Below, piece after piece: positions 54,231 through 64,000 of a stretch of 64,000 nucleotides of DNA. Source of the stretch: Hawksworthiomyces lignivorus (lineage: Eukaryota > Ascomycota > Sordariomycetes > Ophiostomatales > Ophiostomataceae); NCBI GenBank assembly GCA_002917075.1, contig NTMA01000032.1, positions 310,001-374,000 on the forward strand, in the 5' to 3' direction. Both the position numbers and the translations under genes were made by a program. Under the pieces are notes generated by a model. That model worked only from the letters and a program-made list of their open reading frames with translations. It searched no databases and had not been told where the DNA came from. Every line of letters starts with the position of its first letter. Position 1 is the first letter of the stretch.

Positions 54231-54925
54231 GACTCTTCTGTTCCCATAGCTCTATCTATGCTATGCTGAAGCCAGAAGTCTTCTCCAAAAGAAGTAACCA
54301 ATTACACTTAATACTGCCAGACCAATAAACTCCAGTGATTCCTGTAAGGTAAATGTGTTAGTTATTCCAACACCGTCTCCTTCTTTCTCGCCCCTCAGAT
54401 TCGATCAATGAGGATTTGCGCTTTCTTAAAATGACACCGCTTGTACTTTCGGGCCCTTGCGAAGACGAGTTGGCCCTGCTCTGCGCCTCCATTGTCGCGG
54501 GTGGCGTTGGCTCGGCGATCAGTCCAAGGCACCGTCTCCAGTACTGACAAAACCGCACTTGCAGGGAGGTAGACTCGGTCTGGGCGTGTTGTTCAGCGTT
54601 ACGAAGCTTGTTGCGTCCGGCTTTATATCCGTCATATGTTCTCGTCCTGCTTCATGCTCGCTGAGCGGAGCGTCAAATCTGGGTAGGACTTGCCACCAAA
54701 TTTGGCGTAGTCGGTTCATCTGCCGTGCAGTGCAATTTGCCCAATCCAGTCTTGGCTGCGCCGCGCGTCATCAAGTTACAGTGCCGGACAGTAGCCTGTT
54801 GTGCAGAGCCAGCTCGAATGGGGGGTCCGTCGAAAACATCTCAGAGCTTCACAGGAAGTAGGCGGGTTGTGAGGCAAGAGGTGTGTGCCAGAGCCGCTGC
54901 CAAGAGGGGCTTGCTTTGTTGCTCT
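54231..54925. other. downstream region of the second regulator, unresolved frames
   Basis: On the minus strand a 66-codon frame starts at ATG 54719 (MNRLRQIWWQVLPRFDAP). A second open frame overlaps it and ends at 54358. Together they could be a small two-exon gene or chance; there is no family match. Otherwise nothing is seen. Confidence 0.25.
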
Positions 54926-56770
54926 TCATATTGGCTGAAGTATCATCCCCGCCCAAATAAGGTGGTGGCTCTCGGACATGACCTGGAACGGCAGTCTCGG
55001 GTCCGGGTCCGGGGATGCGGATCCCCGTTCAAAATCGATAGACCCGGCGAGGATGGCAGCCTGGCCGATGCCCATGTAAATGCCGATCCACTCGAGGCAG
55101 CGGACGCAGTATTTCCTCGTAGCAAGAGACACTATAGGATTTGTCGCAATGCAATACAGCGGGTGAAGCAGGAGAAGCCCTCCGACGGGTCGGTTGGGCC
55201 ATGCATGCAGCGAGCCTGTGTTGACCCGGTCCAGGTATTCGTATACGTCAAAGGAAAGCAGAAATGGTATTGATGCTATCAGACCAGCTGTGATCTCTTG
55301 TGCCTTTGCCTGTAGGGACGTAGCGATTTCAGCCTCAGGCTTAAGGCGCGAATCGATCTGCGTCATGATGTCGAGAAGATATACGTGCGACTTGCGGTAC
55401 GTGTTCCACACCGTGGCCACATAGTCTGTTGTCACGTCAGCAAACGAACCTGTGCTAGCTGTGGTAGAGTGTTGTGAGGACTGACAGTCAAGATACATGT
55501 CAACCGCGCCAGGGTGGCAGTATGCGATTGCTGAGCTGCTTGCAGCCTGCTCGCTTACGAATCCAACGTTCTTTGGGGCGGGTGATGTTCGTTCGCTGCT
55601 CTGAGAAGCGCTCCAGCTGGAGAACTGTCGCTCGAGCAATTCTGCATCGTGTCTTATCTGCCTCAGCCCTTCCATAGACGAAGACGTCTCCTGCAGAAGC
55701 GGCGAAGCGCGGTTTAAGAACTGCCAAAATGCGACCATGACTGTATCCAGGGCCTGGACACGACTGTATTTTGCTGATGCGCGCAAGATGCCGCTGACGC
55801 GCGACTCATCCTTTCACGGCGTTAGTCCTTCTGTTCTCATCCATTTGGACTGCCATTTTTCATCTCACTGTGGTCAGTTTGAGGAGCAGCGGGACTCCCA
55901 GCTCGAAGATCTGTGCATCCGCGCCCCAGTCTAGGTGGGATGCGCCGCTGGTCAGGATTGCGCCAACGCCATGTACATGCGTGATCTGTCGCGCGGAGGA
56001 CGATTCGCTGCTTGAAATGATCTTTGGACATGTCAACCAAACAGAAGCTCAGCAAGATCAGGAGCATCGTCAGCAATACGTACTTCGTAGAGACCCAGAA
56101 GGACAGCGGTGTAGAGGCTCTCGATGGTGACATTGTCACCCTCGGAGGACAAGGCCTGGTAGAAATCGCGGATGAGGAGGCCGTAGCGCTCTTCCAGCCG
56201 GCGCAGCAGCGTTGGCCGCCGCAGCCTGTTGGCGACGGAAGCCAGCGCGACCAGCCTTGCCGCGCCCGCGAGGGTCGAACCCAGTCCGGCGCGGCGCACG
56301 AGAGAAGGCATGCCGTCGAGGAACCCGCGGGACAGCTCCCGGTCGGCGGGCTCGACGACGAACTCGCCCAGAAACAAGTCCAACGCTCTGGCCTCGATCT
56401 CGGCGTCATCCGCTGCAGAGTCCGGCCACCCGACCGGTGGCCCACAGGTCAAGGCTAGCGGCGGCGCCGGCCAGTGCCGGAAGATGAGATCGGCCTCGTC
56501 CTTGTAGCCGGGGCAGGGGTGTCCTGCTCTGGCGCAGCGAGTGCAAGCCTTGAAAAAGCAAGGAAATGCCATGTTAGCTTACAAAAACAATCTCCCTGTG
56601 GAATCTGAAAGGCCCCACGACGTACTGGTCGGAGCTCATCACACTGTAACAGACATGTTAGCGAACAGCGCAACAGCTGCGACCTTGCAGCCGAAGAGGC
56701 GCAGACAGCTCACCTTCTTTCGCTTTCGTTTGCAGGCCTCACATCCTCTCGAGACACCTCGATTCACCAT
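54926..56770 (-). CDS. Zn(II)2Cys6 fungal transcription factor
   Basis: Five exons, 56770-56714, 56643-56626, 56548-56084, 56021-55869 and 55804-54926, give 523 aa. The zinc cluster is split by two introns: MVNRGVSRGCEACKRKRKK, then CDELRP, then ACTRCARAGHPCPGYKDEAD, a CX2CX6CX6CX2CX6C set. Exon 2 has only 18 bases. Every join keeps phase and rebuilds the family pattern CPGYxDxxDLIFR. Later parts match C6 regulators of the fungal-specific domain 2 type (LHxHVHGVGAILTSG-like segment, SRVSGILRASAKYSRVQ, LLLLHPLYCIA). Nuclear and DNA-binding; no target is suggested by its neighbours. Confidence 0.85.
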
Positions 56771-57374
56771 GGCGGAATTTTTCCAGTGATGCCTACGAAA
56801 ACGGTCACGATGACTTGGGCGGGTTTTCTATGCATAAAGTGCTGGTTTATCCCGTTTTGCTGTCCGATAATGTGTCTGGTGAGAATTCTTAGAACTTGGG
56901 GCGAACTGCGCTGTAGTTCTGTCGAGTGGTGCGTTTTGCCGTAAATGGGCGCGCTAAATATAAAGAGCTGCAGTGAGCTCCGCTGACTAAAGGGCCTGAA
57001 AAATGATGACGCAGCACTAAGTAACTCAGAGCTTACAGCACACGACACAAATGAGTAGCTACAGCTAAAAGGCAGCAAAGTCCTGGAGAGACTTTGGAAG
57101 TCTGTACCTGAAATGCACGGTAGTAAATTAATATTTACGGATCATCACCGCGTGATTACATTACTCTAAGCCTGTTCCACATCCACATGCCAGCCTAAGC
57201 ATGCCAGCATGGATTTGCCCGAAGTTACCAAACGTATGGCAATGAGAATAACCAAGTGCTTGTTGTGCCATTGGACAAGCAAACCGACCCTGATGCCCCC
57301 AAGTCTATAGATAGTCTAAAAGAACTTAAAGAAATGAAAAAAGAAAATACCACGGCTTCCTGCAGCCGCCCTCC
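56771..57374. other. intergenic
   Basis: 604 bp between the regulator start and the thioesterase stop; no gene supported. Confidence 0.45.
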
Positions 57375-58977
57375 CTACTCGGTCAGGTTGACTTCGTCCG
57401 GCTTGTCCTTGGAGACGGGGGCGTGCGAGGCGGCGCCGGCGCGGACGCGGCGGCGGGCGTCAATGTACTTCATGTACTCGTCGTAGGTGTGGGGCAGAAC
57501 CTTGACGTCCTTGGGCACGGTGAAGGTGTAGTGGAACTGGCCGGTGACCTTGGCGGTGCCGTGCTCCATCTCGCGGACCTTGCTATCGACGCGGACGTGG
57601 ACGCGGGTGACGGGGGCGCGGCCCGGGTCGGCGGTGGGGTTGTCGTCGTGCTCGTCGAGGACGGGCGGGTCGGTGTAGGCGACGGTGGCGGTGAGGTAGA
57701 GGACGCTGCCGACGGGGACGGGGCTGCGGAAGGTGCAGGGGTCGGCGCTGACAAAGGTTGGGCGGGCGTGGGCGAAGGAGGCGGCGCAGCAGAAGGCGAG
57801 CTCAAAGGTCTGCTTGATGTGGTAGCCGCCGAAGATCATGGTCTGGTGGCGGTTGCGGTACTGGGGCTGCATGATGGCGGCGGTGGACAGCTGGGAGCGG
57901 GCCATGGCGAGCACGTTGGGGGGCTGGCGCAGCGGGCGGTTGGGGTCGTGGTACTCGAGCTGGCGCAGCCAGATGCGGTGGATCAGCGCGGCCTCCTCGT
58001 CGTCGGGCTCGACCTCGAGCAGCGACGTCTTGCGGTCGTCCTTGCGCGCCAGGCTGCGCGCCGCGCCCGCCCGGAACAGCGCCTCCTCCTCGGCCGTGTC
58101 GCACAGCAGCTTGGGGATGGCTGTCGGCTTGCGCGTCGCCGGGTCCAGCGCCACCATGGTGAACGTGCACGTCAGCAGCAGGTCTTCAGGCCGCGCCGGC
58201 TCCCCCTCGGGGCGCGCTCGCGCCACCCGGCAGGTGATCTCCGCGCTGCTGCGGCCCGACGTGTACGTCACCATACCGCTGTACTCGAGGTCGCAGATCT
58301 CCGTCAGCGGGTGCGCCAGCTCGATGCGGTCCACCGCCGCCGTGACCGTGGTCACGCCCGGGCCCGTGTGCTTATACACAATGATGCCCGAGAGCGCGTC
58401 GAGGTCCATAAAGACGGTGCCGAGGCTGCGATGTGAGCACGGGAACTTTCAATCACTCCACACGGGCGGCACACGAAGTACCCCAGGGGACAGGCTTACC
58501 GTATGTGCCCCGACGAGTTGATGTAGGTGTCCGACAGCCACGGGTCGCGTCCCAGAGGGAGAACCTGGCAGAGGTCAGCTGGCGCACTCACGAAAAAAAA
58601 AAAAAAAAAAAAGGCCTCGCCCTGCGCGGTGCCGCGCATTTACTTACCACGCGGTGGTAACTGTCGCTCATCTTCTTGGGCGACAGGTCGCGGTCGTGGT
58701 GGTGGGCCTCAGCGAACCCGATGCTCTGGCCCTCCTGCTGCAGGCGAAACGCCTCAATCCACGGCATGGGCAGCCGGGTATCGGTCAGGCCGCGGAAGAC
58801 ACCATCCGTGAGACGCGGCGCCGCCGCCGAAAAGCGTCTAGACGGAGAGGCAGCGTGCAGAAGTCCTGATGCCGAGACAGAAGCAGAAGCAGACGGGCGC
58901 ACGACAGAGGGACCCCGCAGAGGCGCAGAACGGCATGCGGACACGAGCCGTGTCACCGAAGCACGCGATAGAGCCAT
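57375..58977 (-). CDS. mitochondrial acyl-CoA thioesterase (ACOT9-like, double hotdog)
   Basis: Hydrolyses acyl-CoA to free acid and CoA. Exons 58977-58648, 58564-58500 and 58425-57375 give 481 aa. The ATG at 58977 starts an Arg/Ser/Ala-rich leader (MALSRASVTRLVSACRSAPL...SRRFSAAAP) typical of a mitochondrial presequence. The first hotdog domain begins at KKMSDSYHRVV|VLPLGRDPW, DTYINSSGHIR|LGTVFMDLDALSG, with joins that restore the family sequence. The second domain includes IFGGYHIKQTFELAFCCAASF. Intron 1 contains a 20-nt poly-T tract near its acceptor. It is divergent from the ROK1-type helicase. Confidence 0.9.
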
Positions 58978-59660
58978 TGCGATAGTCACAGCGGCGCGGC
59001 CAACAAATTGATTCTGGGAAAACACAGCCGACTCAGGCGAATTAGTGGCAGATGAAGGTGACGATACAAAACAAAAAAAGAAGTAGACGAGAGGGAGAGC
59101 AGAGAAAACAAAAGGTGGCGGCGGCGGCTATGAAAAGTACCAGCTGCCGAACCTCCGCTACTTTCCGCTGAGCTACAGCGCTCCGCCAATCAAAATCGGC
59201 TAGTTTGCCCTGTATTTCGTGCCTTTGCCGGCGAAGCTCCGTCCTGTGCCGGATCGCCTCTCCCGTCAATCGGGGCTTCGTATATCCCGTCTACTAAAGT
59301 CGTTTGCCTACCCTATTCTGTATTCATACAGGACCGGGTACCATCAAGTGCATATTAGAGGGCACTGCCAGTTCTCTTATGCTATTCACTATGCAATTGG
59401 CATTCGCCTGAAGCTGTAGCTGGCCAGCAGCTGCGACAGTCTGTAAGTCGGTTATTAACAAATTCAGTTTAGCGCCTTATACGGGCATTTGGCGCTGTGG
59501 CCCCGCTATAAAATGAACTGCGTAGGAGCGTAGTGCCCCACAAAATGTCATTACATAATACTTCTATTTTTTTTTTTTTTTCTTTTCTGCCGCCTTACAT
59601 TTTTTTTCTTGAACAATCACAATGTCTTGATTCTTCTTCCCACTGCACAGAAAGTCAAAA
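58978..59660. promoter_or_regulatory. divergent promoter of thioesterase and helicase genes
   Basis: 683 bp between two divergent ATGs. A T-rich tract (59568-59581) and pyrimidine-rich sequence lead to the helicase start. No exon is visible. Confidence 0.4.
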
Positions 59661-62285
59661 ATGGACATTTTAAAGGTCCTGTCGCGAGGTATTCGCCAGC
59701 CTCAGGGTAAAAATGCTTCCAGCAGAGCAGCAGCAGGGGCCTTTCTTCCCACAGGCGCCGCGGCGCTGCCGTCCGCCGGCTCCAGCATCCACCCACAGCT
59801 CTTCCACGACCCCGTCGCCGCGTCTGGCAGCAGCAGCAAGCGAACCAGCAAGAAGCGGAAGCGGACTGCTCGTGCAGAGAGCGGCGATGGAATTGACAGC
59901 GCACAGAACAACGAGGAGGAGGAGGACGGCGAAGACACCGACATTAGCGAGTTGGATTTCTTCGGCGAGAAGACGAGCAGCAAGTCGGCGGCGGAGCTGC
60001 CCTCTGCGAAGAAGGCGAAGAAGGACAACAAAACACCGGCTAGCAGCAGCCACAGCAGCAAGAAGAAAAAGGCCGCCGCCAAAGCGAGCCTACTTCTAGA
60101 AGAGGACGAATGCCGGCAAATTCTGCGATCGCACCGCCTCAAGCTGACGCTGCTTACCGACAAGAAGGCGGCAGCAGAAGCTGCTGCTTCCGCCGCTGCC
60201 GCTGCGGAGGCAGAAAAGAAAAAGAAGAAGAAAGAGAAGAAGAATAAGAAGACTAGCAAGAAAGACAGGGAAGCAGCAGCCAAGGCAGCAAAGGATGACG
60301 GCAAGAAGCAGCTCTTCCCGCAGCCGCTGACCGCCTTCGCCCAGCTGCGGCACACCTACAACCTGTCTGCGCGGCTAGCCGACAACCTAGAGAAGCTGCT
60401 GTACCGCATCCCGACAGAGGTGCAGATGGGCAGCCTGCCGCTGCTGCTGGACCCTGTGCTAGCCCTGAGCAAGTCGACAACGCCGGTATTCGAGAACGAT
60501 GACGACAGCAACGACGGCAGCCGAGGCCTCGACTTCATGGCAGTGGCGCCTACGGGCAGCGGCAAGACGCTCAGCTTCCTAATCCCTGCGATCAATAGCA
60601 TTCTCAAAAGGCGGGCAGAGGAGAAGCAGGACGACGATGAAGACGACAACGACGACGGTGCAGACGCCAGTGAGCAGCGGCGGAGAAAGCGAAACGAGCA
60701 TATCCTCGACACCATCGTCGTAGCGCCGACGCGCGAGCTGGCGCACCAGATCGCCAATGAAGGCAAGAAGCTGGCAATGGGCACTGGGGTGCGAGTGGTG
60801 GCGATGCGCAAGGGCATGCGGGTGCAGGCGACAGCTGCGGCTGCGGCAGAGGACGACAAGGAGATCGAAGAAGATGAGAAGGAGGAGGAGGAGGAAGGTG
60901 ATGATGACGACGACGACGACGACGACAACGACAGCGACGAGGACAGCGAAGATGCCGAGGGCAGCTCAGATGAGGAGGCCAAGGACGCCGCGGGCGGGCC
61001 GAAGAAGAGCAAGAAGCGGCCCCGCGCGGCGGCCACGGTGACCAAGGCGGACGTCCTGGTGACAACGCCACTGCTGTTGCTGCACGCGCTGGCGGCGCAG
61101 GGCGACGGCCGGGCGGCGTCTCTGCCGACGGTGCGCACGCTGGTGCTGGACGAGGCGGACGTGCTGCTGGACCCGCTGTTCCGGGAGCAGACGCTGGGCC
61201 TGTGGGACGCGTGCACATACGGCGGGCTGCAGACGACGCTGTGGTCGGCGACGATGGCGTCCAACGTGGAGGCGCTGGCGGCGGAGCAGCTGGCGGTGCG
61301 GCGCCAGAGCCGCGGTGGCGGTGCGGCTGCGGCGCCGCTGGTGCGCCTTGTCGTCGGCCTCAAGGACGCGGCCGTGCCCAACGTGACGCACCGGCTGGTG
61401 TACACGGCGACGGAGCAGGGCAAGCTGCTAGCGATGCGGCAGCTGCTGCACCCGTCGACGGGCGCGTCGGTGACGGGGGGCGTGAGCGCGGCGGGCCCTG
61501 GTTCTTCGTCTGCTGGGACGAATGACGCGGTGCTGCGGCCGCCCTTCCTAGTGTTCACGCAGACGGCCGAGCGCGCCGCCGCGCTGCACGCCGAGCTGCA
61601 GTACGACATCCCCGCGGCGGCGGGCGGCGCGGCGCGGCTGGGCGTGCTGCACGCGGCGCTGTCGGACGGGGCGCGCGCCGCCGCCGTGCGCCGCTTCCGC
61701 GCCGGCGAGGTCTGGGTGCTCATCACCACCGACGTGCTGGCCCGCGGCGTCGACTTTGCCGGCGTCAACGGCGTCGTCAACTACGACGTCCCCGGCTCCG
61801 CCGCCGCCTATGTCCACCGCGCCGGCCGCACCGGCCGCGCTGGCCGCCGCGGCGGCCTCGCCGTCACCCTCTACACCAAGGACGACATCCCCTTTGTCAA
61901 GAGCGTCGCCAACGCCATCGCCGCCAGCGAGCGCCAGGCTGCCGCCGCTGGCGCTGGCGCTGGTACCACTGCCGGCACTGGCGCCGGCCTCCCGCAGTGG
62001 CTGCTGGACGCCCTGCCCGACGTCAGCAAGGCCGACAAGAAGCGGCTCAAGACGCGCGGCGTTGAGTCGCGGCGGGCCGTGGCTGGCTCCAGCTCTGCCA
62101 TCGGCGGCAAGGACGGCGCCGAGGTGCCCAATGCCAAGGCGCGCATCACCTCCAAGAGCGCGTGGGAGCGGCGCAAGGAGCACAACCGGCGGGAGGCCAT
62201 CCTGCACAGCAAGCAGCGGAAGCAGCAGCAGCAGCAGCAACAACAGCAAGAAGGCGAGGATGAGGAATGGGGCGGGTTAGATTAG
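59661..62285 (+). CDS. ROK1: DEAD-box ATP-dependent RNA helicase, ROK1/DDX52-type
   Basis: Nucleolar helicase for small-subunit rRNA processing in yeast. Single exon of 874 aa. The N-terminus [10 protein letters not shown] is typical of ROK1. Motifs in order: Q-motif region [17 protein letters not shown] (about 295), PTRELAHQI (about 356), VLDEAD (about 494), SAT (about 530), then [11 protein letters not shown] and [14 protein letters not shown] in the second RecA domain. It is longer than the usual 550-700 aa because of a Lys/Ala-rich N-terminal insert (about 140-210) and a very acidic insert (about 397-443) inside RecA domain 1. The C-terminus has a Gln run (CAG repeat near 62222-62248). 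The GC content is high at the third base. Confidence 0.93.
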   Translation: MDILKVLSRGIRQPQGKNASSRAAAGAFLPTGAAALPSAGSSIHPQLFHDPVAASGSSSKRTSKKRKRTARAESGDGIDSAQNNEEEEDGEDTDISELDFFGEKTSSKSAAELPSAKKAKKDNKTPASSSHSSKKKKAAAKASLLLEEDECRQILRSHRLKLTLLTDKKAAAEAAASAAAAAEAEKKKKKKEKKNKKTSKKDREAAAKAAKDDGKKQLFPQPLTAFAQLRHTYNLSARLADNLEKLLYRIPTEVQMGSLPLLLDPVLALSKSTTPVFENDDDSNDGSRGLDFMAVAPTGSGKTLSFLIPAINSILKRRAEEKQDDDEDDNDDGADASEQRRRKRNEHILDTIVVAPTRELAHQIANEGKKLAMGTGVRVVAMRKGMRVQATAAAAAEDDKEIEEDEKEEEEEGDDDDDDDDDNDSDEDSEDAEGSSDEEAKDAAGGPKKSKKRPRAAATVTKADVLVTTPLLLLHALAAQGDGRAASLPTVRTLVLDEADVLLDPLFREQTLGLWDACTYGGLQTTLWSATMASNVEALAAEQLAVRRQSRGGGAAAAPLVRLVVGLKDAAVPNVTHRLVYTATEQGKLLAMRQLLHPSTGASVTGGVSAAGPGSSSAGTNDAVLRPPFLVFTQTAERAAALHAELQYDIPAAAGGAARLGVLHAALSDGARAAAVRRFRAGEVWVLITTDVLARGVDFAGVNGVVNYDVPGSAAAYVHRAGRTGRAGRRGGLAVTLYTKDDIPFVKSVANAIAASERQAAAAGAGAGTTAGTGAGLPQWLLDALPDVSKADKKRLKTRGVESRRAVAGSSSAIGGKDGAEVPNAKARITSKSAWERRKEHNRREAILHSKQRKQQQQQQQQQEGEDEEWGGLD

Positions 62286-62496
62286 TTTCAGGAGCACTGC
62301 GACCCAAAATAGAGAACAGGGAAAAGCATGTACACATTTCAGGTTTCATCAGTAAAATAATATTGGAGATATACCACAATTGATGGGTGCCATCCATGCC
62401 TAGCCTCACAAGTCCCTACGCTGTAGATTCTTTTTACATTTCCGTTTCTCTTGACGATCCGCTCCTCTATTCGTCTTACGTTAACTCCAATGGCTC

Positions 62497-64000
62497 TCAC
62501 CACTCCGCCACCTCACCCGGCTTGGGCTTCTGCATGCGGATCACCTTGTCGCAGTTGAGCAGGCACAGCGGGTCGAAGGCCGCCTTGATCTAGAGAAAAA
62601 TGTCAGCACACGCGTCTATTTCGCGTCTTTTTTCTTGGAGGGAATGCCCGTACCTTGCGCATGGCGGCGATGGTGTCGTCGCCGAGCTCGTGGGGCAGGT
62701 AGTCGCGCTTGACGAGGCCGACGCCGTGCTCGCCGGTGACGGTGCCCTCGAGGGCGATGGCGTGCTTGACCATGCGGTGGACGAACTCCTCGGCGGCGTG
62801 GCGCTGGGTGGCAGGGTCGTAGAGGACGATGGCGTGGAAGTTGCCGTCGCCGACGTGGCCGACGATGGAGCCGGCGAGGCCGCTCTGGCGCAGGTCGGCC
62901 TGGGCGGCCTCGATGGCGTCGGGCAGGCGGCTGATGGGGACGGCGACGTCGCCGGTCCAGACGCGCTGACCGGGCGTGCGCAGCGCCAGCGTGCTCCAGA
63001 GGGCCTCCTTGCGGGCGCTCCACAGCTCGGCCTGCTCGGCGGGGGTCTTTGCGAACTCGAAGGCGGCGGCGCCCGCGGCGGTGGCGGCGGCGCGCACGGC
63101 GTCGACCTGCTCGCGCACGGCGCGGGCGGAGCTGCCGGCAAACTTGAAGAGGAGGGTCGGGGCCTCGGGCCAGCGGCGCGCCGTGGTGCCGGCGGCGTTG
63201 ATGCAGCACATCTGGGCGTCGTCGAGGATCTCGACGGCGGCGACGGGGACGCCCTCGGCGACGACGCGGGCGGTGCAGGCGGCGGCGTCGCGGATGGTGG
63301 CGAAGCTGGCCATGGCGACGGAGGTCTCGCGCGGCAGGACGGTCAGCTTGAGGGTGGCCTCGGTGACGAGGCCGAGGGTGCCCTCGGAGCCGATGAGCAG
63401 GCGGGTCAGGTCGTAGCCGGCCGAGCTCTTGCGCGGCCGCTGGCGCGTCTTGATGACGGTGCCGTCGGCCAGCACGACCGTCAGCGACAGCACCCAGTCG
63501 CGCATGGTGCCGTAGCGGTAGGCATTCATGCCGCTGCAGCCGGTGCCGATCATGCCGCCGATCTCGGCGCCCGGGCCCGGGTCCGGCGGGAAAAACAGCC
63601 CCACCTCGGCCAGCTGCTCGTTGAGCGCCTCCCAGCCCATGCCCGGCTGCACGACCGCGTCCAGGTCGTCCCCGTGCAGCGCCAGCAGCCGGTCCATGTG
63701 CCGCGAAAAGTCCACCACGATGCCGCCGCGCGTCGGCGCAAAGTGGCCCTCGAGCGACGTGCCGCCGCTGAAGCCCGTCACCGGGATGCGCCGCGCGTGG
63801 CACACCTTCATGATGCGCGACACCTCGTCGGTGCTCGACGGGTACACGACGCAGAAGGGCTGCGTCGCCGGGTCCGGCGACTCGTCCTGGTGCGTCGACC
63901 ACTCCGACGACACGTGCGCCTCAATGTCGCTCGCCGTCGTGCTCACGTTGGCCTCGCCCACAATGGCCGCAAAGTCCGCCCACGCCGCCTCCAGGTCCGC
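62497..64000 (-). CDS. D-lactate dehydrogenase (cytochrome), FAD-linked, 5' end outside window
   Basis: Oxidises D-lactate to pyruvate, passing electrons to cytochrome c in the mitochondrion. Exons 64000(partial)-62654 and 62589-62497. The last exon reads IKAAFDPLCLLNCDKVIRM and ends PKPGEVAEW. Seen are the FAD-binding site PVTGFSGGTSLEGHFAPTRG, then GCSGMNAYRYGTMRDWVLSL and GSEGTLGLVTEATLKL. The C-terminal oxidase domain has GHVGDGNFHAIV and VTGEHGVGLVKRDYLP. The frame is open at the window edge (ADLEAAWADFAAIVGEANVS), so the presequence and start lie beyond 64000. Third-base GC is very high, as in the helicase next to it. Its 3' end is convergent with the helicase. Confidence 0.92.

Noticed and set aside
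57423..58436. A 337-codon plus-strand frame opposite the thioesterase
   Set aside because: Low-complexity Gly/Ala/Val composition mirroring GC-rich codons; the thioesterase strand has the real splice sites and domain.
60356..61780. A 474-codon minus-strand frame opposite the helicase
   Set aside because: Ser/Ala-rich antisense shadow of GC-rich codons; no start context, introns or domain.
62616..63902. Further long open frame on the same strand as D-lactate dehydrogenase in another phase
   Set aside because: Arg/Gly/Pro-rich shadow frame; the dehydrogenase frame carries every conserved motif.

Overview
This is nuclear DNA of a filamentous ascomycete (Pezizomycotina, most likely a Sordariomycete). 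The evidence is short GT..AG introns with CTAAC-like branch sites, Zn(II)2Cys6 regulators, HET-domain and Clr5-ankyrin genes, a nuclear tRNA-Glu, AT-rich intergenic gaps and decayed transposons. Gene-dense conserved stretches alternate with accessory or decayed ones. There is one 22-N assembly gap inside a poly-C run near 24.85 kb. The right edge cuts the 5' end of the last gene.

Layout. 0-5.7 kb: tRNA-Glu, a P450, a very small duplicated zinc-ribbon ORF, and the relic of a Ser-rich secreted protein. 5.7-18.2 kb: a compact set that looks like one catabolic unit, made of a fused 5-oxoprolinase/hydantoinase-type enzyme, a divergent MFS permease, a Zn(II)2Cys6 regulator, an HpcH/HpaI-type aldolase and a divergent aspartate-aminotransferase-like enzyme. 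18.8-29.1 kb: a secreted Ser-rich protein, a LINE relic, a membrane-anchored amidohydrolase with two homologous halves, a beta-hydroxyacid dehydrogenase and a large multi-span membrane protein. 30.6-34.3 kb: a gene graveyard with a PIF/Harbinger-type transposase relic and broken DUF3632-like, P-loop NTPase and regulator genes. 35.2-36.5 kb: a secreted pepsin-type protease. 37.4-52 kb: an island rich in families tied to fungal non-self recognition (Clr5-ankyrin, two HET proteins, a HEAT-repeat/zinc-finger protein) with an MFS exporter among them. 52-54.3 kb: transposon debris and a hairpin element. 54.9-64 kb: a second Zn(II)2Cys6 regulator, then core housekeeping genes (mitochondrial acyl-CoA thioesterase, ROK1-type DEAD-box helicase, D-lactate dehydrogenase).

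The oxoprolinase-permease-regulator-aldolase-aminotransferase group suggests uptake of a cyclic amide, ring opening to an amino acid, transamination to a 2-oxo acid and retro-aldol cleavage; this is inference. A perfect CCGG-type palindrome lies in the divergent promoter beside the regulator's likely targets. Five otherwise open coding stretches carry one in-frame stop each. Four are TAG, as expected from CAG to TAG changes, which fits RIP-like (CpA to TpA) decay in the accessory parts.
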